Assembly (NCBI RefSeq): GCF_002741075.1
Contig: NZ_CP016634.1
Location: 264,501-328,500 of the forward strand
Origin: Pseudomonas putida
Lineage (GTDB): Bacteria; Pseudomonadota; Gammaproteobacteria; Pseudomonadales; Pseudomonadaceae
DNA: 64,000 bases
Direction of reading: 5' to 3'
Positions 1-9,399 of this stretch are shown one piece after another. A model generated the notes under the pieces. That model was given only the letters and a program-made list of their open reading frames with translations, made no database searches and was not told the origin of the DNA. Every line of letters begins with the position of its first letter. The first letter of the stretch is position 1. Made by a program: the position numbers and the translations under genes.

Positions 1-1371
1 AAGCTCGCCATTCTGCTGGTGGGCTTTTGCCTGTTGATGATCGGCCTGAGCTACACCTGGGGTCGGCACATGGAAACCCGCAATGCCTTCCTCGACGCAC
101 CGGCCCAGGCGCAGTTGCTCGGTTACGCCGCCGAGGCCGAGCAGGCCTGGCGCCACGGGGGCAGGGCAGGGGTGGACCACTGGCTGGCCGGCATGCGCCA
201 GCGTGAGTCTGGCTGGGTGAATGTGCTCGATGCCAAGCTGCGCCCTTTGGGCAGCGCCACGCTGTCTACCGATGAAATCCAGCGATTGACGCGCCTGCGC
301 GGGGTCGATTGGCCCATGAGCCGGCGCAGCGTCACTCAGCCTTGGCTGCGGCTGCCGTTTCCCGAGGCGCCGGAGCAGGGCATGTTGGTGATCGAGCTGC
401 CGCAACGGCTGAACCCCGGACAGTACCTGCTGTTCTGGCAGGTACTGACCAATGGTGTGATTCCAGGCCTGTTCACCTTGTTGCTCTGCATTGGCCTGTA
501 TCGGATGTTGATCGTGCCGCTGAACCAGCTGCGCGAACAGGCCAACGCCTGGCGCGCCGACCAACTGTCGGCACGCCTGGATTCGCGCACTGTCGGCCGG
601 CATGACGAGCTGGGCGAACTGGCCAGGGCGTTCGACCAGATGGCCGAGCGACTGCAGGAAAGCGTGGCCATGCAGCAGCAGATGCTGCGCGACCTCTCCC
701 ATGAAATGCGCACGCCCTTGAGTCGCCTGCGCGTAGCCTGCGACGGCGAGACCGATCACCAGTGCCTGCGCGAGCGGCTGACGCGGGAAATCGACTGTAT
801 GCAGCAACTGGTCGAAAACACGCTGCAACTGGCCTGGCAGGATGCCGAGCGGGCGCCTATGAACCTTGAGCCGATCCAGATTCAGGCCCTGTGGGACATG
901 CTCGCCGAGGACGCCTGCTATGAAAGCGGTTGGGCGCTTGAGCGTCTGCGCTGTGAGTTGCCCGCTCAGTGCTGGGTGCAAGGCAATCTCAACCATCTGG
1001 CCCAGGCGCTCGAGAACATGCTGCGCAATGCGATCCGCCATTCGCCCGAACATGGCCTGGTGCGCCTGGGGGGCCACCGCGAAGGTAGCTACTGGCGGTT
1101 ATGGCTGGAAGATCAGGGAGGAGGCGTGGACGAGGCGGACCTTGACCGGATCTTCGCGCCGTTCTCCCGCCTGGACGGATCCCGCCCCGGAGACGGTGGC
1201 TTCGGTCTCGGTCTGAGCATCGCCCGTAGCGCGATCCAGCGTCAGGGCGGCACCGTGTGGGCCGAAAACGGCAAGCGAGGGCTGCGTCTGTGCATGCGTT
1301 TGCCGGGGCATGCAGTGCATGATCACAGCGATGCCCCGGTCATTCAGGCAGCAGCCAGCGCGAGCTTATAG
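1..1371 (+). CDS. Sensor histidine kinase of a two-component system (5' end cut by the window)
   Basis: The reading frame is open from base 1, so the N terminus and true start lie outside the window. What remains encodes a periplasmic sensor stretch, a second membrane segment (around nt 440-510), a HAMP linker, a HisKA domain with the motif LSHEMRTPLSRLR (phosphoacceptor His) and a HATPase_c domain with N-box (LRNAIRHS), G1 (DQGGGVDE) and G2 (GFGLGLSIA). It should autophosphorylate and pass phosphate to a response regulator that is presumably encoded just upstream, off the window. By position next to cysM it resembles, from memory, PirS-type iron/siderophore kinases of Pseudomonas; that link is inference and the signal is unknown. 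Confidence 0.85.
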   Translation, partial: KLAILLVGFCLLMIGLSYTWGRHMETRNAFLDAPAQAQLLGYAAEAEQAWRHGGRAGVDHWLAGMRQRESGWVNVLDAKLRPLGSATLSTDEIQRLTRLRGVDWPMSRRSVTQPWLRLPFPEAPEQGMLVIELPQRLNPGQYLLFWQVLTNGVIPGLFTLLLCIGLYRMLIVPLNQLREQANAWRADQLSARLDSRTVGRHDELGELARAFDQMAERLQESVAMQQQMLRDLSHEMRTPLSRLRVACDGETDHQCLRERLTREIDCMQQLVENTLQLAWQDAERAPMNLEPIQIQALWDMLAEDACYESGWALERLRCELPAQCWVQGNLNHLAQALENMLRNAIRHSPEHGLVRLGGHREGSYWRLWLEDQGGGVDEADLDRIFAPFSRLDGSRPGDGGFGLGLSIARSAIQRQGGTVWAENGKRGLRLCMRLPGHAVHDHSDAPVIQAAASASL

Positions 1372-1383
1372 CTTGTAGCTATA
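1367..1383. repeat. Short inverted repeat at the kinase stop codon
   Basis: TATAGCT-TGT-AGCTATA is a perfect 7-bp inverted repeat that includes the kinase stop codon. Its AGCTTGTAGCT core resembles the AGCTTGCAGCTTG-type repeat seen near 61.8 kb. It lacks a T-run, so it is not a convincing terminator. Confidence 0.4.
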
Positions 1384-1465
1384 GCGACTACAGATTGCGT
1401 GATATGGCCAGCAAAGGTTTGCCGGTATGATAGTCGCCCCTGCCGTCCGGATTGCGAACAACGCC

Positions 1466-2365
1466 ATGACCTTGCAGTACCCAACCATCGCCGATTGCGT
1501 CGGCAATACGCCTCTGGTTCGCCTGCAGCGTATCGCCGGCGAGACCACAAACACCCTCCTGCTCAAGCTCGAAGGCAACAATCCCGCGGGTTCGGTCAAG
1601 GACCGCCCGGCGCTGTCGATGATCACCCGTGCCGAGTTGCGTGGCCAGATCAAGCCCGGTGATACGCTCATCGAAGCCACCTCCGGCAACACGGGTATCG
1701 CCCTGGCCATGGCGGCAGCGATCAAGGGCTACAAGATGATCCTGATCATGCCGGACAACTCCACCGCCGAACGCAAGGCGGCGATGACCGCCTATGGCGC
1801 CGAGCTGATCCTGGTCACCAAGGAGGAGGGCATGGAAGGGGCCCGGGACCTGGCCGAGAAACTGCAGGCCGAAGGCCGTGGCCTGGTGCTCGACCAGTTC
1901 GCCAATGGCGACAATCCGATTGCCCACTACTCCAGCACCGGCCCTGAGATCTGGCAGCAGACTCATGGCAGCATCACCCACTTCATCAGTTCCATGGGCA
2001 CCACCGGCACCATCATGGGTTGCTCTCAATACCTCAAGGAGCAGAACCCAGCGGTGCAGATCGTTGGCTTGCAACCGATGGAAGGTTCGGCCATCCCCGG
2101 CATTCGCCGGTGGCCCGAGGAATACCTGCCGAAGATCTTCGATGCCACCCGGGTCGACCGTGTGGTCGACATGTCCCAAGAGGAAGCCGAGCAGACCACC
2201 CGTCGCCTTGCCCGTGAAGAGGGCATTTTCTGCGGCGTCTCTTCCGGTGGTGCGGTCGCGGCGATGCTGCGCCTGTCCCGCGAGGTCGAGAACGCGGTCA
2301 TGGTGGCGATCATCTGCGACCGTGGCGACCGCTACCTGTCCACTGGCCTGTTCGACGCAACCTGA
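1466..2365 (+). CDS. cysM: Cysteine synthase B (O-acetylserine sulfhydrylase)
   Basis: A PLP enzyme making L-cysteine from O-acetylserine and sulfide or thiosulfate. The 299-residue protein matches the CysM length. The motif [10 protein letters not shown] carries the PLP lysine (K45), and T72-S-G-N-T-G77 is the substrate/PLP loop. A more upstream ATG at 1427 is open in frame, but the residues it adds are not family-like and the family N terminus begins at [20 protein letters not shown], so 1466 is preferred. The stop overlaps the start of rlmD by one base, suggesting translational coupling. Confidence 0.95.
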   Translation: MTLQYPTIADCVGNTPLVRLQRIAGETTNTLLLKLEGNNPAGSVKDRPALSMITRAELRGQIKPGDTLIEATSGNTGIALAMAAAIKGYKMILIMPDNSTAERKAAMTAYGAELILVTKEEGMEGARDLAEKLQAEGRGLVLDQFANGDNPIAHYSSTGPEIWQQTHGSITHFISSMGTTGTIMGCSQYLKEQNPAVQIVGLQPMEGSAIPGIRRWPEEYLPKIFDATRVDRVVDMSQEEAEQTTRRLAREEGIFCGVSSGGAVAAMLRLSREVENAVMVAIICDRGDRYLSTGLFDAT

Positions 2366-3723
2366 TGTCCAGAAAGAAAAGCAACAGCGGCCTGCGCTTC
2401 CAGCCGGCCGGCGGCAACCGTGCGCCTCAGGTGCCGGTCGGCAAGAAACAACGCCTGGAGATCGAGCGCCTGGCCGGTGACGGCCGTGGCATCGCCTTCC
2501 ATGAGGGCCGCACCTGGTTCGTCAGCGGAGCGCTGGCCGGCGAGGCGGTCGAGGCCCGGGTGCTGGGCGCCCGCGCCAAGGTGGTCGATGCGCGACTGGA
2601 GCGGGTGCTGCAGGCCAGCCCCGAACGGCGCGAGGCACCTTGCCGGTACTATGAGCGTTGCGGTGGTTGCAACCTGCAGCACCTGCCTCACGACGGGCAA
2701 TTGACGCTCAAGCAGCGTCTGCTCGCCGAGCAACTGCAGCGGGTGGCTGGTGTGCAACCCGAGCAGTGGGCCGCGCCACTGGTCGGCCCTGAGTTCGGCT
2801 ATCGGCGCCGGGCGCGCATCGCGGTGCGCTGGGACCCGAAGGCGCGTCAGCTGGACGTGGGCTTTCGTGCCGAAGCCAGCCAGGACATCGTCGCCATCGA
2901 CGAATGCCTGGTACTGGTACAGCCCTTGCAAGATATTTTCCGCCAGCTGCCGAGCGTCCTGCGTAGTCTGAGCAAACCCCAGGCACTTGGGCACGTCGAG
3001 CTGTTCAGCGGTACCGCCCAAGCGGTCCTGGTGCGTCATGTGGCGCCCTTGCCCGCAGAGGATCAGGCACGGCTGGAAGCCTTCTGCGAGCAGGCTGGCG
3101 CCCAGCTATGGTTGCAGGGCGACGGTGAACCGGCGCCGGTCGAGGCCGGTCAGACGCTTGGTTTTGCGCTCGAGCCCTGGGGGCTGGAGCTGGCCTGGCG
3201 ACCGGGAGATTTCGTCCAGGTCAACGCCCAGGTCAACACGTTGATGATCGAGCAGGCGCTGGCGTGGCTGGCGCCTCAACCTGAGGAGCCGGTGTTGGAT
3301 CTGTTCTGCGGCCTGGGCAACTTTGCCTTGCCGCTGGCCGGTCAGGCCCGGGAAGTGGTGGCCGTGGAAGGCGTGCAGGCCATGGTCGAACGGGCCGAGG
3401 CCAATGCCCGTAGCCACAATGTGCATAATGCCCGCTTTTTTCAGGCCGATTTATCGCAGCCTTTGGTGGGCGCCGGATGGGCCGCCGAGGGCTTTTCTGC
3501 GGTACTCTTGGATCCACCGCGCGACGGTGCTTTCGAGGTGGTGCAAGGCATCGCACGCCTCAAGGCCAAGCGGCTGGTCTATGTGTCCTGCAACCCGGCC
3601 ACGCTGGCGCGAGACGCCCAGGTTCTGGTCGGGCAGGGGTACCGGTTAACAAGGGCCGGGATCCTCGACATGTTTCCTCAGACGGCACATGTCGAGGCCA
3701 TGGCGTTATTCGAAGCGGGCTAG
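2365..3723 (+). CDS. rlmD: 23S rRNA (uracil-1939-C5)-methyltransferase RlmD (RumA)
   Basis: SAM-dependent methyltransferase that makes m5U1939 in 23S rRNA. At 452 residues it has an N-terminal TRAM domain (about residues 20-75), a 4Fe-4S cysteine set (C93, C99, C102 in [10 protein letters not shown], plus C181 in DECLVL) and a C-terminal Rossmann methyltransferase domain with DLFCGLGNF and the nucleophile C409 in [12 protein letters not shown]. Its ATG overlaps the cysM stop. The cysM-rlmD-relA order is typical of Pseudomonas. Confidence 0.95.
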   Translation: MSRKKSNSGLRFQPAGGNRAPQVPVGKKQRLEIERLAGDGRGIAFHEGRTWFVSGALAGEAVEARVLGARAKVVDARLERVLQASPERREAPCRYYERCGGCNLQHLPHDGQLTLKQRLLAEQLQRVAGVQPEQWAAPLVGPEFGYRRRARIAVRWDPKARQLDVGFRAEASQDIVAIDECLVLVQPLQDIFRQLPSVLRSLSKPQALGHVELFSGTAQAVLVRHVAPLPAEDQARLEAFCEQAGAQLWLQGDGEPAPVEAGQTLGFALEPWGLELAWRPGDFVQVNAQVNTLMIEQALAWLAPQPEEPVLDLFCGLGNFALPLAGQAREVVAVEGVQAMVERAEANARSHNVHNARFFQADLSQPLVGAGWAAEGFSAVLLDPPRDGAFEVVQGIARLKAKRLVYVSCNPATLARDAQVLVGQGYRLTRAGILDMFPQTAHVEAMALFEAG

Positions 3724-3820
3724 CCAGGCTGGCCCCTTGGTGCGGCGTCCAGGGACTGGGCGGCGTACGGTGATTGCCAGCGCACCCGCGTGGTGCGCTG
3801 TATGGAAAGGTAAAAGAAAG

Positions 3821-6061
3821 ATGGTACAGGTGAGAGTGCACCAGCCGGTCAATACCGACGGTAGTATCAATCTCGAAGCATGGCTGGATCATGTGGTGAG
3901 CGTCGATTCGGCGCTGGACCGCAAGGCGCTCAAGGAGGCCTGTGATTTCGCCCAGGAGGTCGAGAAGAAGGGCAACCCGGCCAAGCATTCCTGGGCCGAC
4001 GGTACGTCCAGCTTCCAGGCGGGCCTGGAGATCGCCGAAATCCTCGCCGACCTCAAGCTCGACCAGGATTCCCTGGTGGCGGCGGTGATCTATCGCTCGG
4101 TGCGTGAGGGCAAGGTGACCCTGGCCGAGGTCGGCCAGCGTTTTGGCCCGGTGGTCTCCAAGCTGATCGACGGCGTGCTGCGCATGGCTGCCATCAGCGC
4201 CAGCCTGAGCCCGCGCCAGTCGCTGGTGCTTGGCTCCCAGGCGCAGGTGGAGAACCTGCGCAAGATGCTGGTGGCGATGGTCGACGACGTGCGTGTCGCC
4301 CTGATCAAGCTGGCTGAACGTACTTGCGCCATCCGTGCGGTCAAGGCCGCCGATGACGAGAAACGCCTACGCGTAGCGCGTGAGGTGTTCGACATCTATG
4401 CGCCGCTCGCCCACCGCCTGGGCATCGGGCACATCAAATGGGAGCTGGAGGACCTGTCCTTCCGCTACCTCGAACCCGACCAGTACAAGCAGATCGCCAA
4501 GTTGTTGCATGAGCGCCGGCTCGACCGGGAGCGCTTCATCAGCGACGTGATGAACCAGTTGCAGAACGAGCTGCTGGCCACGGGCGTCAAGGCTGATATC
4601 AGTGGCCGGGCGAAACACATCTATTCCATCTGGCGCAAGATGCAGCGCAAGGGGCTGGAGTTCAGCCAGATCTACGACGTGCGCGCCGTGCGTGTGCTGG
4701 TGCCGGAGATCCGCGACTGCTACACCGCGCTGGGCATCGTCCACACCCTTTGGCGGCATATTCCCAAGGAGTTCGACGACTACATCGCCAACCCCAAGGA
4801 GAACGGCTACCGCTCGCTGCACACCGCGGTGATCGGCCCGGAGGGCAAGGTGCTGGAGGTGCAGATCCGCACCCATTCCATGCACGAGGAAGCCGAGCTC
4901 GGCGTCTGCGCCCACTGGCGCTACAAGGGCACCGACGTCAAGTCCAGCTCCAACCACTACGAAGAAAAGATCTCCTGGCTGCGCCAGGTGCTTGAGTGGC
5001 ACGAGGAACTGGGCGATATCGGCGGCCTGGCCGAGCAACTGCGGGTCGACATCGAGCCGGACCGGGTCTATGTGTTCACCCCCGACGGCCATGCCATCGA
5101 CCTGCCAAAAGGCGCCACGCCGCTGGACTTCGCCTACCGCGTGCACACCGAGATCGGTCACAACTGTCGCGGCGCCAAGATCAACGGACGTATCGTTCCG
5201 CTCAACTACAGCCTGCAGACTGGCGAGCAGGTGGAGATCATCACCAGCAAGCACGGCAGTCCGAGCCGGGACTGGCTGAACTCCAACTTGGGCTACGTCA
5301 CCACGTCCCGGGCACGGGCCAAGATCGTCCACTGGTTCAAGCTGCAGGCGCGCGACCAGAACGTCGCCGCCGGCAAGACCCTGCTCGAGCGTGAGCTCAG
5401 CCGCCTGGGCCTGCCGCAGGTGGACTTCGAGCGCTTGGCCGAAAAAGCCAACGTCAAGACCGCCGAGGACATGTTCGCCGCCCTGGGGGCAGGTGACCTG
5501 CGCCTGGCGCACATGGTCAACGCGGCCCAGCAGTTGCTAGAGCCGGAGCGCATCGAGCAGATCGAACTGATCCCGCGCAAGGCCAGCGGCACCCGCTCCG
5601 GCAAGCGTGGCGACATCCAGATCCAGGGCGTCGGCAACCTGCTCACGCAGATGGCCGGTTGCTGCCAGCCGCTGCCGGGTGATGCCATCGTCGGCTACAT
5701 CACCCAGGGCCGCGGCGTGAGCATTCACCGTCAGGACTGCGCCTCGGTGCTGCAACTGGCCGGTAAGGAACCGGAGCGGATGATCCAGGTCAGCTGGGGG
5801 CCGATTCCGGTGCAGACGTACCCGGTCGACATCATCATTCGCGCCTACGACCGTCCGGGGTTGCTGCGCGACGTGTCGCAGGTGCTGCTCAACGAAAAGA
5901 TCAACGTGCTGGCGGTCAACACCCGCTCGAACAAGGAAGACAACACCGCGCTGATGTCGCTGACCATCGAAATCCCCGGCCTGGACGCCCTCGGGCGCTT
6001 GCTGGGCAGGATTTCGCAGTTGCCGAACATCATCGAGACGCGGCGTAACCGTACCCCTTGA
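3821..6061 (+). CDS. relA: GTP pyrophosphokinase RelA ((p)ppGpp synthetase I)
   Basis: Ribosome-associated alarmone synthetase that makes (p)ppGpp from GTP/GDP and ATP during amino-acid starvation. The 746-residue length is that of Pseudomonas RelA. Visible in order are a pseudo-hydrolase HD region (about 50-200), the synthetase domain with NPKENGYRSLHT and EVQIRTHSMHEEAE (about 240-400), a TGS domain starting near RVYVFTPDGHA (about 412-473), a zinc-finger/helical region with AGCCQPLPGD, and an ACT domain (about 670-746). An in-frame upstream extension to 3689 is open, but MVQVRVHQPVNTDGSINLE is the usual N terminus. Confidence 0.95.
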   Translation: MVQVRVHQPVNTDGSINLEAWLDHVVSVDSALDRKALKEACDFAQEVEKKGNPAKHSWADGTSSFQAGLEIAEILADLKLDQDSLVAAVIYRSVREGKVTLAEVGQRFGPVVSKLIDGVLRMAAISASLSPRQSLVLGSQAQVENLRKMLVAMVDDVRVALIKLAERTCAIRAVKAADDEKRLRVAREVFDIYAPLAHRLGIGHIKWELEDLSFRYLEPDQYKQIAKLLHERRLDRERFISDVMNQLQNELLATGVKADISGRAKHIYSIWRKMQRKGLEFSQIYDVRAVRVLVPEIRDCYTALGIVHTLWRHIPKEFDDYIANPKENGYRSLHTAVIGPEGKVLEVQIRTHSMHEEAELGVCAHWRYKGTDVKSSSNHYEEKISWLRQVLEWHEELGDIGGLAEQLRVDIEPDRVYVFTPDGHAIDLPKGATPLDFAYRVHTEIGHNCRGAKINGRIVPLNYSLQTGEQVEIITSKHGSPSRDWLNSNLGYVTTSRARAKIVHWFKLQARDQNVAAGKTLLERELSRLGLPQVDFERLAEKANVKTAEDMFAALGAGDLRLAHMVNAAQQLLEPERIEQIELIPRKASGTRSGKRGDIQIQGVGNLLTQMAGCCQPLPGDAIVGYITQGRGVSIHRQDCASVLQLAGKEPERMIQVSWGPIPVQTYPVDIIIRAYDRPGLLRDVSQVLLNEKINVLAVNTRSNKEDNTALMSLTIEIPGLDALGRLLGRISQLPNIIETRRNRTP

Positions 6062-6065
6062 GACC

Positions 6066-6172
6066 GAGGCGTTCTCTTCGCGGTAAACCCGCTCCCAACA
6101 GGTACAGTGCACATCTGAAGTTCTGCACTCACCCTGTGGGATCGGGTTTACCCGCGAAGAAGCCGCCGCTAA
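6066..6172. repeat. REP element pair between relA and mazG
   Basis: Two inverted copies of the P. putida-type REP unit: TTCGCGGTAAACCCGCTCCC near 6077-6096 and GGGTTTACCCGCGAAG near 6145-6160, flanking a short spacer. Pairs like this fold into a cruciform/hairpin and are often sites for REP-associated transposases or transcript stabilisation. Related units occur near 29.2, 47.2 and 57.6 kb. Confidence 0.8.
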
Positions 6173-6184
6173 GGACCTGCTCCG

Positions 6185-7018
6185 ATGACCTATACCCTCG
6201 ACGACCTGCTGCACCTGATGGCCCGTTTGCGCGACCCGCAATACGGCTGCCCGTGGGACCTGAAGCAGAACTACGCGAGCATCGTCCCGCATACCCTCGA
6301 AGAGGCCTATGAAGTCGCCGACACCATCGAGCGTGGGGACTTCGAGCACTTGCAAGGTGAACTGGGCGATCTGTTGTTCCAGGTGGTCTATTACAGCCAG
6401 TTGGCCCGTGAGGAGGAGCGTTTCGAGTTCGCGGGCGTGGTGGATGCCATTACCCGCAAGCTGATTCGCCGTCACCCCCATGTATTCCCCACCGGCGACC
6501 TGTATGCCCCGCTGGACACTCCGCGCCTGGACGAGGCGCAGGTCAAGTCGCGCTGGGAAGCGATCAAGGCCGAGGAGCGGGCCGAGAAGAGCGAGCCGCA
6601 GCAGTTGTCATTGCTCGACGACGTGCCGGCGGCATTGCCGGCCTTGTCCCGTGCGGCCAAGCTGCAGAAGCGCGCGGCCACGGTCGGTTTCGACTGGCCG
6701 GAGGCCCTGGCGGTGCTGGACAAGGTCCGCGAAGAGCTGGACGAAGTACTGCAGGCCATGGCCGATGGCGACGCTGATGCACTGGAAGATGAGATCGGCG
6801 ATCTGCTGTTCGCCACCGTCAACCTGGCCCGCCACCTCAAGCACGACCCGGAAAACGCCCTGCGCCGCGCCAACCGCAAGTTCGAGCGGCGGTTTCGTTT
6901 TATCGAACAGGCATTGCGCGACAGTGGTCGGCCGATCGAAGATTGTACCCTCGATGAACTGGACGCCCTGTGGGGCGAAGCCAAGCGTCAGGAAAAGAAC
7001 CTGCCCAGCTGCGGCTGA
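6185..7018 (+). CDS. mazG: Nucleoside triphosphate pyrophosphohydrolase MazG
   Basis: Hydrolyses NTPs to NMPs and pyrophosphate, thought to clean aberrant nucleotides and to modulate alarmone-dependent death. The 277 residues contain two MazG domains: N-terminal (LRDPQYGCPWDLKQ, then EEAYEVADTIERGD and ELGDLLFQVVYYSQLA) and C-terminal (KVREELDEVLQAMADGDADALEDEIGDLLF). Both carry the EExxE and ExxD metal-binding pattern. It sits next to relA, as in E. coli and other gammaproteobacteria, which fits a functional tie to ppGpp. Confidence 0.94.
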   Translation: MTYTLDDLLHLMARLRDPQYGCPWDLKQNYASIVPHTLEEAYEVADTIERGDFEHLQGELGDLLFQVVYYSQLAREEERFEFAGVVDAITRKLIRRHPHVFPTGDLYAPLDTPRLDEAQVKSRWEAIKAEERAEKSEPQQLSLLDDVPAALPALSRAAKLQKRAATVGFDWPEALAVLDKVREELDEVLQAMADGDADALEDEIGDLLFATVNLARHLKHDPENALRRANRKFERRFRFIEQALRDSGRPIEDCTLDELDALWGEAKRQEKNLPSCG

Positions 7019-7042
7019 GCTGTTGCATAAGTGAGTGAATAC

Positions 7043-7582
7043 ATGAGCCTTTCCCTTCGCGACCAATTGCTCAAGGCCGGTCTGGTCAACCAGAAACAGG
7101 TCAAGCAGGTCAACAAAGCCGAGAAGAAACAAAAGCGCCTGGAGCACAAAGGCCAGGTCGAGGTCGACGACAGCCAGCAGCGTCAGGCCAAGGAAGCCAT
7201 GGCCGAGAAGGCCAAGAAAGACCAGGAGTTGAACCGTCAGCTCCAGGAAAAGGCCGAGCAGAAGGCCCGGGCTGCACAGATCAAGCAACTGATCGAGGCG
7301 ACCCGCCTGCCCAAGCTCAATACCGAGGACTACTACAATTTCGTCGACGACAAGAAGGTAAAACGTATCGCCGTCAACGCCCTGATGCGCAGCAAGCTGA
7401 GCAATGGCGCTCTGGCCATCGTGTCCTTCGGTGGCGGTTACGAAGTGATTCCGCGCGAAGCGGCAGTGAAGATCCAGGAGCGTGATCCGCACCGCATCCT
7501 GCTGCTCAACACCCATGTCGAGGAAGCGGACGAGGACGATCCGTACGCGGCCTACAAGATCCCTGACGATCTGATGTGGTAA
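7043..7582 (+). CDS. DUF2058 family (YaiL-like) nucleoprotein/polysome-associated protein
   Basis: A 179-residue, highly charged protein beginning MSLSLRDQLLKAGLVNQKQV, the signature of the DUF2058 family. The first half is Lys/Glu/Gln-rich and probably coiled coil (about residues 20-90); the C-terminal half is globular and ends in an acidic EEADEDDPYAAYKIPDDL tail. A GTG at 7031 gives a four-residue extension, but the ATG at 7043 matches family starts. No enzyme activity is evident. It is followed at once by a strong terminator. Confidence 0.85.
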   Translation: MSLSLRDQLLKAGLVNQKQVKQVNKAEKKQKRLEHKGQVEVDDSQQRQAKEAMAEKAKKDQELNRQLQEKAEQKARAAQIKQLIEATRLPKLNTEDYYNFVDDKKVKRIAVNALMRSKLSNGALAIVSFGGGYEVIPREAAVKIQERDPHRILLLNTHVEEADEDDPYAAYKIPDDLMW

Positions 7583-7587
7583 TAGAC

Positions 7588-7615
7588 GAAAACCCCGCTT
7601 AGGCGGGGTTTTTCG
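7588..7615. terminator. Rho-independent terminator, probably bidirectional
   Basis: AACCCCGC-TTA-GGCGGGGTT hairpin flanked by A-run and T-run (CGAAAA...TTTTTCG). It ends the DUF2058 transcript and can also end the convergent small minus-strand gene. Confidence 0.9.
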
Positions 7616-7627
7616 TGGGCAGTGCGA

Positions 7628-7810
7628 TCATTGCGTACTGTGCTGGTGTTCCAGGCATTCCAGCTCGCTGCGATACTGTTGGGCTTCATGTTCGGAGTGG
7701 AACATGCCCACCAGTTCGCCCTGCTGATGCACGTCCCAGATCCGCAGGCCGTGAGCCTGGCTTTCGTGGGACATTTTCGATTCGTCGCGTTCGGTTACTT
7801 GAACAGTCAT
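7628..7810 (-). CDS. Small conserved-type hypothetical protein (60 aa)
   Basis: Encodes 60 residues, MTVQVTERDESKMSHESQAH at the start, with the middle segment LRIWDVHQQGELVGMFHSEHEAQQYRSELE reading like a small globular fold. The ATG is preceded by a clear Shine-Dalgarno GGAG about seven bases upstream, and the gene converges on the terminator at 7588-7615. I do not recognise a characterised family. An overlapping plus-strand frame lacks a comparable ribosome site and is treated as a shadow. Confidence 0.7.
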   Translation of the reverse strand: MTVQVTERDESKMSHESQAHGLRIWDVHQQGELVGMFHSEHEAQQYRSELECLEHQHSTQ

Positions 7811-7975
7811 CGTTAAACTCCACTTTCGGTTGGCTGCGGCAACATGTCGCAGGCCTTCTTTATAGAGTTAGTTAGCAGGCTAAGTAAATAAAACGACGAT
7901 GAAACAATGTTCATGAACGGCCCTGCGCGGATTACCTGGGAATGGGTTTGCCGAAGGCCGCACAAAGCATCACGC

Positions 7976-8004
7976 AAAAAGAAGCCCCGCACGTGGCGGG
8001 GCTT
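7976..8004 (-). terminator. Terminator of the purM-purN-DUF3108 transcript
   Basis: On the minus strand AAGCCCCGCCACGTGCGGGGCTT forms a strong hairpin followed by a T-run (the A-run at 7976-7980 on plus). It lies about 20 bases after the DUF3108 stop. Confidence 0.9.
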
Positions 8005-8026
8005 GAGGCCTTGCTGGCAGCGGTGA

Positions 8027-8737
8027 TCAGTTGCCTTTCACCGACCTGCCATCGACCGTGCCATCCTGCAGCACGATCACGTATTCCTTGCCATCGGTCT
8101 CGACCTGGCGCAGTTGCACCAGCAAGTAGTCCCATTCCTTGGCGAACCACAGCTCGGTGATGCGCTTGCTCTGGCTCGGGTCGCGTACACGCTCGACCTT
8201 CACGGCATCGACCTGGCCGGTCTTGGTGGTGACTTTCTCGGTACCAAGCACGCGGAAGTCGTAGGTGTCGATCTCGTCACCGTCGACGACCTGGTAGGTC
8301 ATGCTCTTCTTGCCAGCGGCCACGTCATGTTGCAGGGCCAGCTGGTAGGACGACTTGTCCAGTACACCGCGGTTGAGCGGCAGGTTGATCGCATCGCCAC
8401 GATCGGTGCCGGTGACCTTCTTGCTGCTCCAATCGAAGTCCAGATCGACTTTCTTCGCCTTGCCCAGGCCGCCACGCTCGAAGTGATACTTCTGTGGCAG
8501 CAGGGTGTCGTTATCCAGACGCAAAGTGCTTTGCTCGGTCAGGCTGGCGATCATCATGGAGGCCTTGAAGTTCAGGCTCCAGGTACCGTTGGCGTTCTTT
8601 ACCAGGCTGCGCTCGGCGGTGCCGCTCATGGGCAGCTGCTTCCAGTCGGCGGTGTAGCTGGCCGAGAAAGGCTTCAGATCAGCTGCCTGGAGGGGCAGGG
8701 CGAGCACGGCGAGAGCCAAGAGCAGGGCGCGACGCAT
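8027..8737 (-). CDS. DUF3108 domain-containing periplasmic protein
   Basis: A 236-residue protein starting MRRALLLALAVLALPLQAAD, a Sec signal peptide cleaved after about residue 20. The body (PFSASYTADWKQLPMSGTAE, then FDWSSKKVTGTDRG and WFAKEWDYLLVQLRQVE) is the DUF3108 beta-rich fold related to LolA/outer-membrane chaperone-like proteins. AGGAGAA precedes the ATG at good spacing. It is the last gene after purN, eight bases downstream. Function is unknown; the envelope location is inferred from the signal peptide. Confidence 0.85.
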   Translation of the reverse strand: MRRALLLALAVLALPLQAADLKPFSASYTADWKQLPMSGTAERSLVKNANGTWSLNFKASMMIASLTEQSTLRLDNDTLLPQKYHFERGGLGKAKKVDLDFDWSSKKVTGTDRGDAINLPLNRGVLDKSSYQLALQHDVAAGKKSMTYQVVDGDEIDTYDFRVLGTEKVTTKTGQVDAVKVERVRDPSQSKRITELWFAKEWDYLLVQLRQVETDGKEYVIVLQDGTVDGRSVKGN

Positions 8738-8745
8738 AAGTTCTC

Positions 8746-9399
8746 CTAGGGTCGAATCAAGTGACCGCTGGCCGCCAAGGGCTGGCCATCCAGTAGTGCC
8801 CCGTGTTCGCCCAGACGCAAGCGTCCTTCGGCGAACCAGCGCACCGCCAGCGGGTAGATCTGGTGTTCCTGGCGATGAACTCGCTGTGCCAGGCTGTCGG
8901 GTGTGTCGCCTGGCTCCACCGGTACCACTGCCTGTACGACCAGGGGGCCGCCATCGAGTTCCTCGGTGACGAAGTGTACGCTGCAACCATGCTCCGCGTC
9001 GCCCGCCTCCAGCGCACGCTGGTGGGTGTGCAGTCCCTTGTACTTGGGCAGCAATGACGGGTGAATGTTGAGCAGGCGGCCTTGGTAGTGGCGTACGAAG
9101 CCGCCACTCAAGATACGCATGAAGCCCGCCAGTACCACCAGGTCAGGCTCGAAACCATCGATCAGCGCCATCAGCGCCGCATCGAAGGCTTCACGGCCAT
9201 CGAAGCCACCGTGCGCGAGCACGGCAGTCTCGATACCCGCGGCCTGGGCCCGTTGCAGGCCATAGGCATCGGCGCGATTGGAGATCACGCCACGGATGCG
9301 CACCGGGCTGTCTTCGCCACGGCTGTTGTCGATCAGCGCTTGCAGGTTGCTGCCGGAGCCCGACAGCAGTACCACGACATTGCAGGTCTTGCTTGGCAT
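8746..9399 (-). CDS. purN: Phosphoribosylglycinamide formyltransferase (GAR transformylase)
   Basis: Third step of purine synthesis: transfers formyl from 10-formyl-THF to GAR. At 217 residues it matches PurN length, with the N-terminal VVVLLSGSGSNLQALID substrate loop, the catalytic HPSLLPKYKGLHTHQ region (catalytic His) and VHFVTEELDGGP (catalytic Asp). Its start ATG overlaps the purM stop by one base (coordinate 9399), so the pair is translationally coupled. Confidence 0.95.
   Translation of the reverse strand: MPSKTCNVVVLLSGSGSNLQALIDNSRGEDSPVRIRGVISNRADAYGLQRAQAAGIETAVLAHGGFDGREAFDAALMALIDGFEPDLVVLAGFMRILSGGFVRHYQGRLLNIHPSLLPKYKGLHTHQRALEAGDAEHGCSVHFVTEELDGGPLVVQAVVPVEPGDTPDSLAQRVHRQEHQIYPLAVRWFAEGRLRLGEHGALLDGQPLAASGHLIRP

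Noticed and set aside
7622..7816. 64-codon plus frame opposite the 60-residue minus gene
   Set aside because: It begins right after a terminator with no ribosome site, while the minus frame has GGAG at correct spacing.
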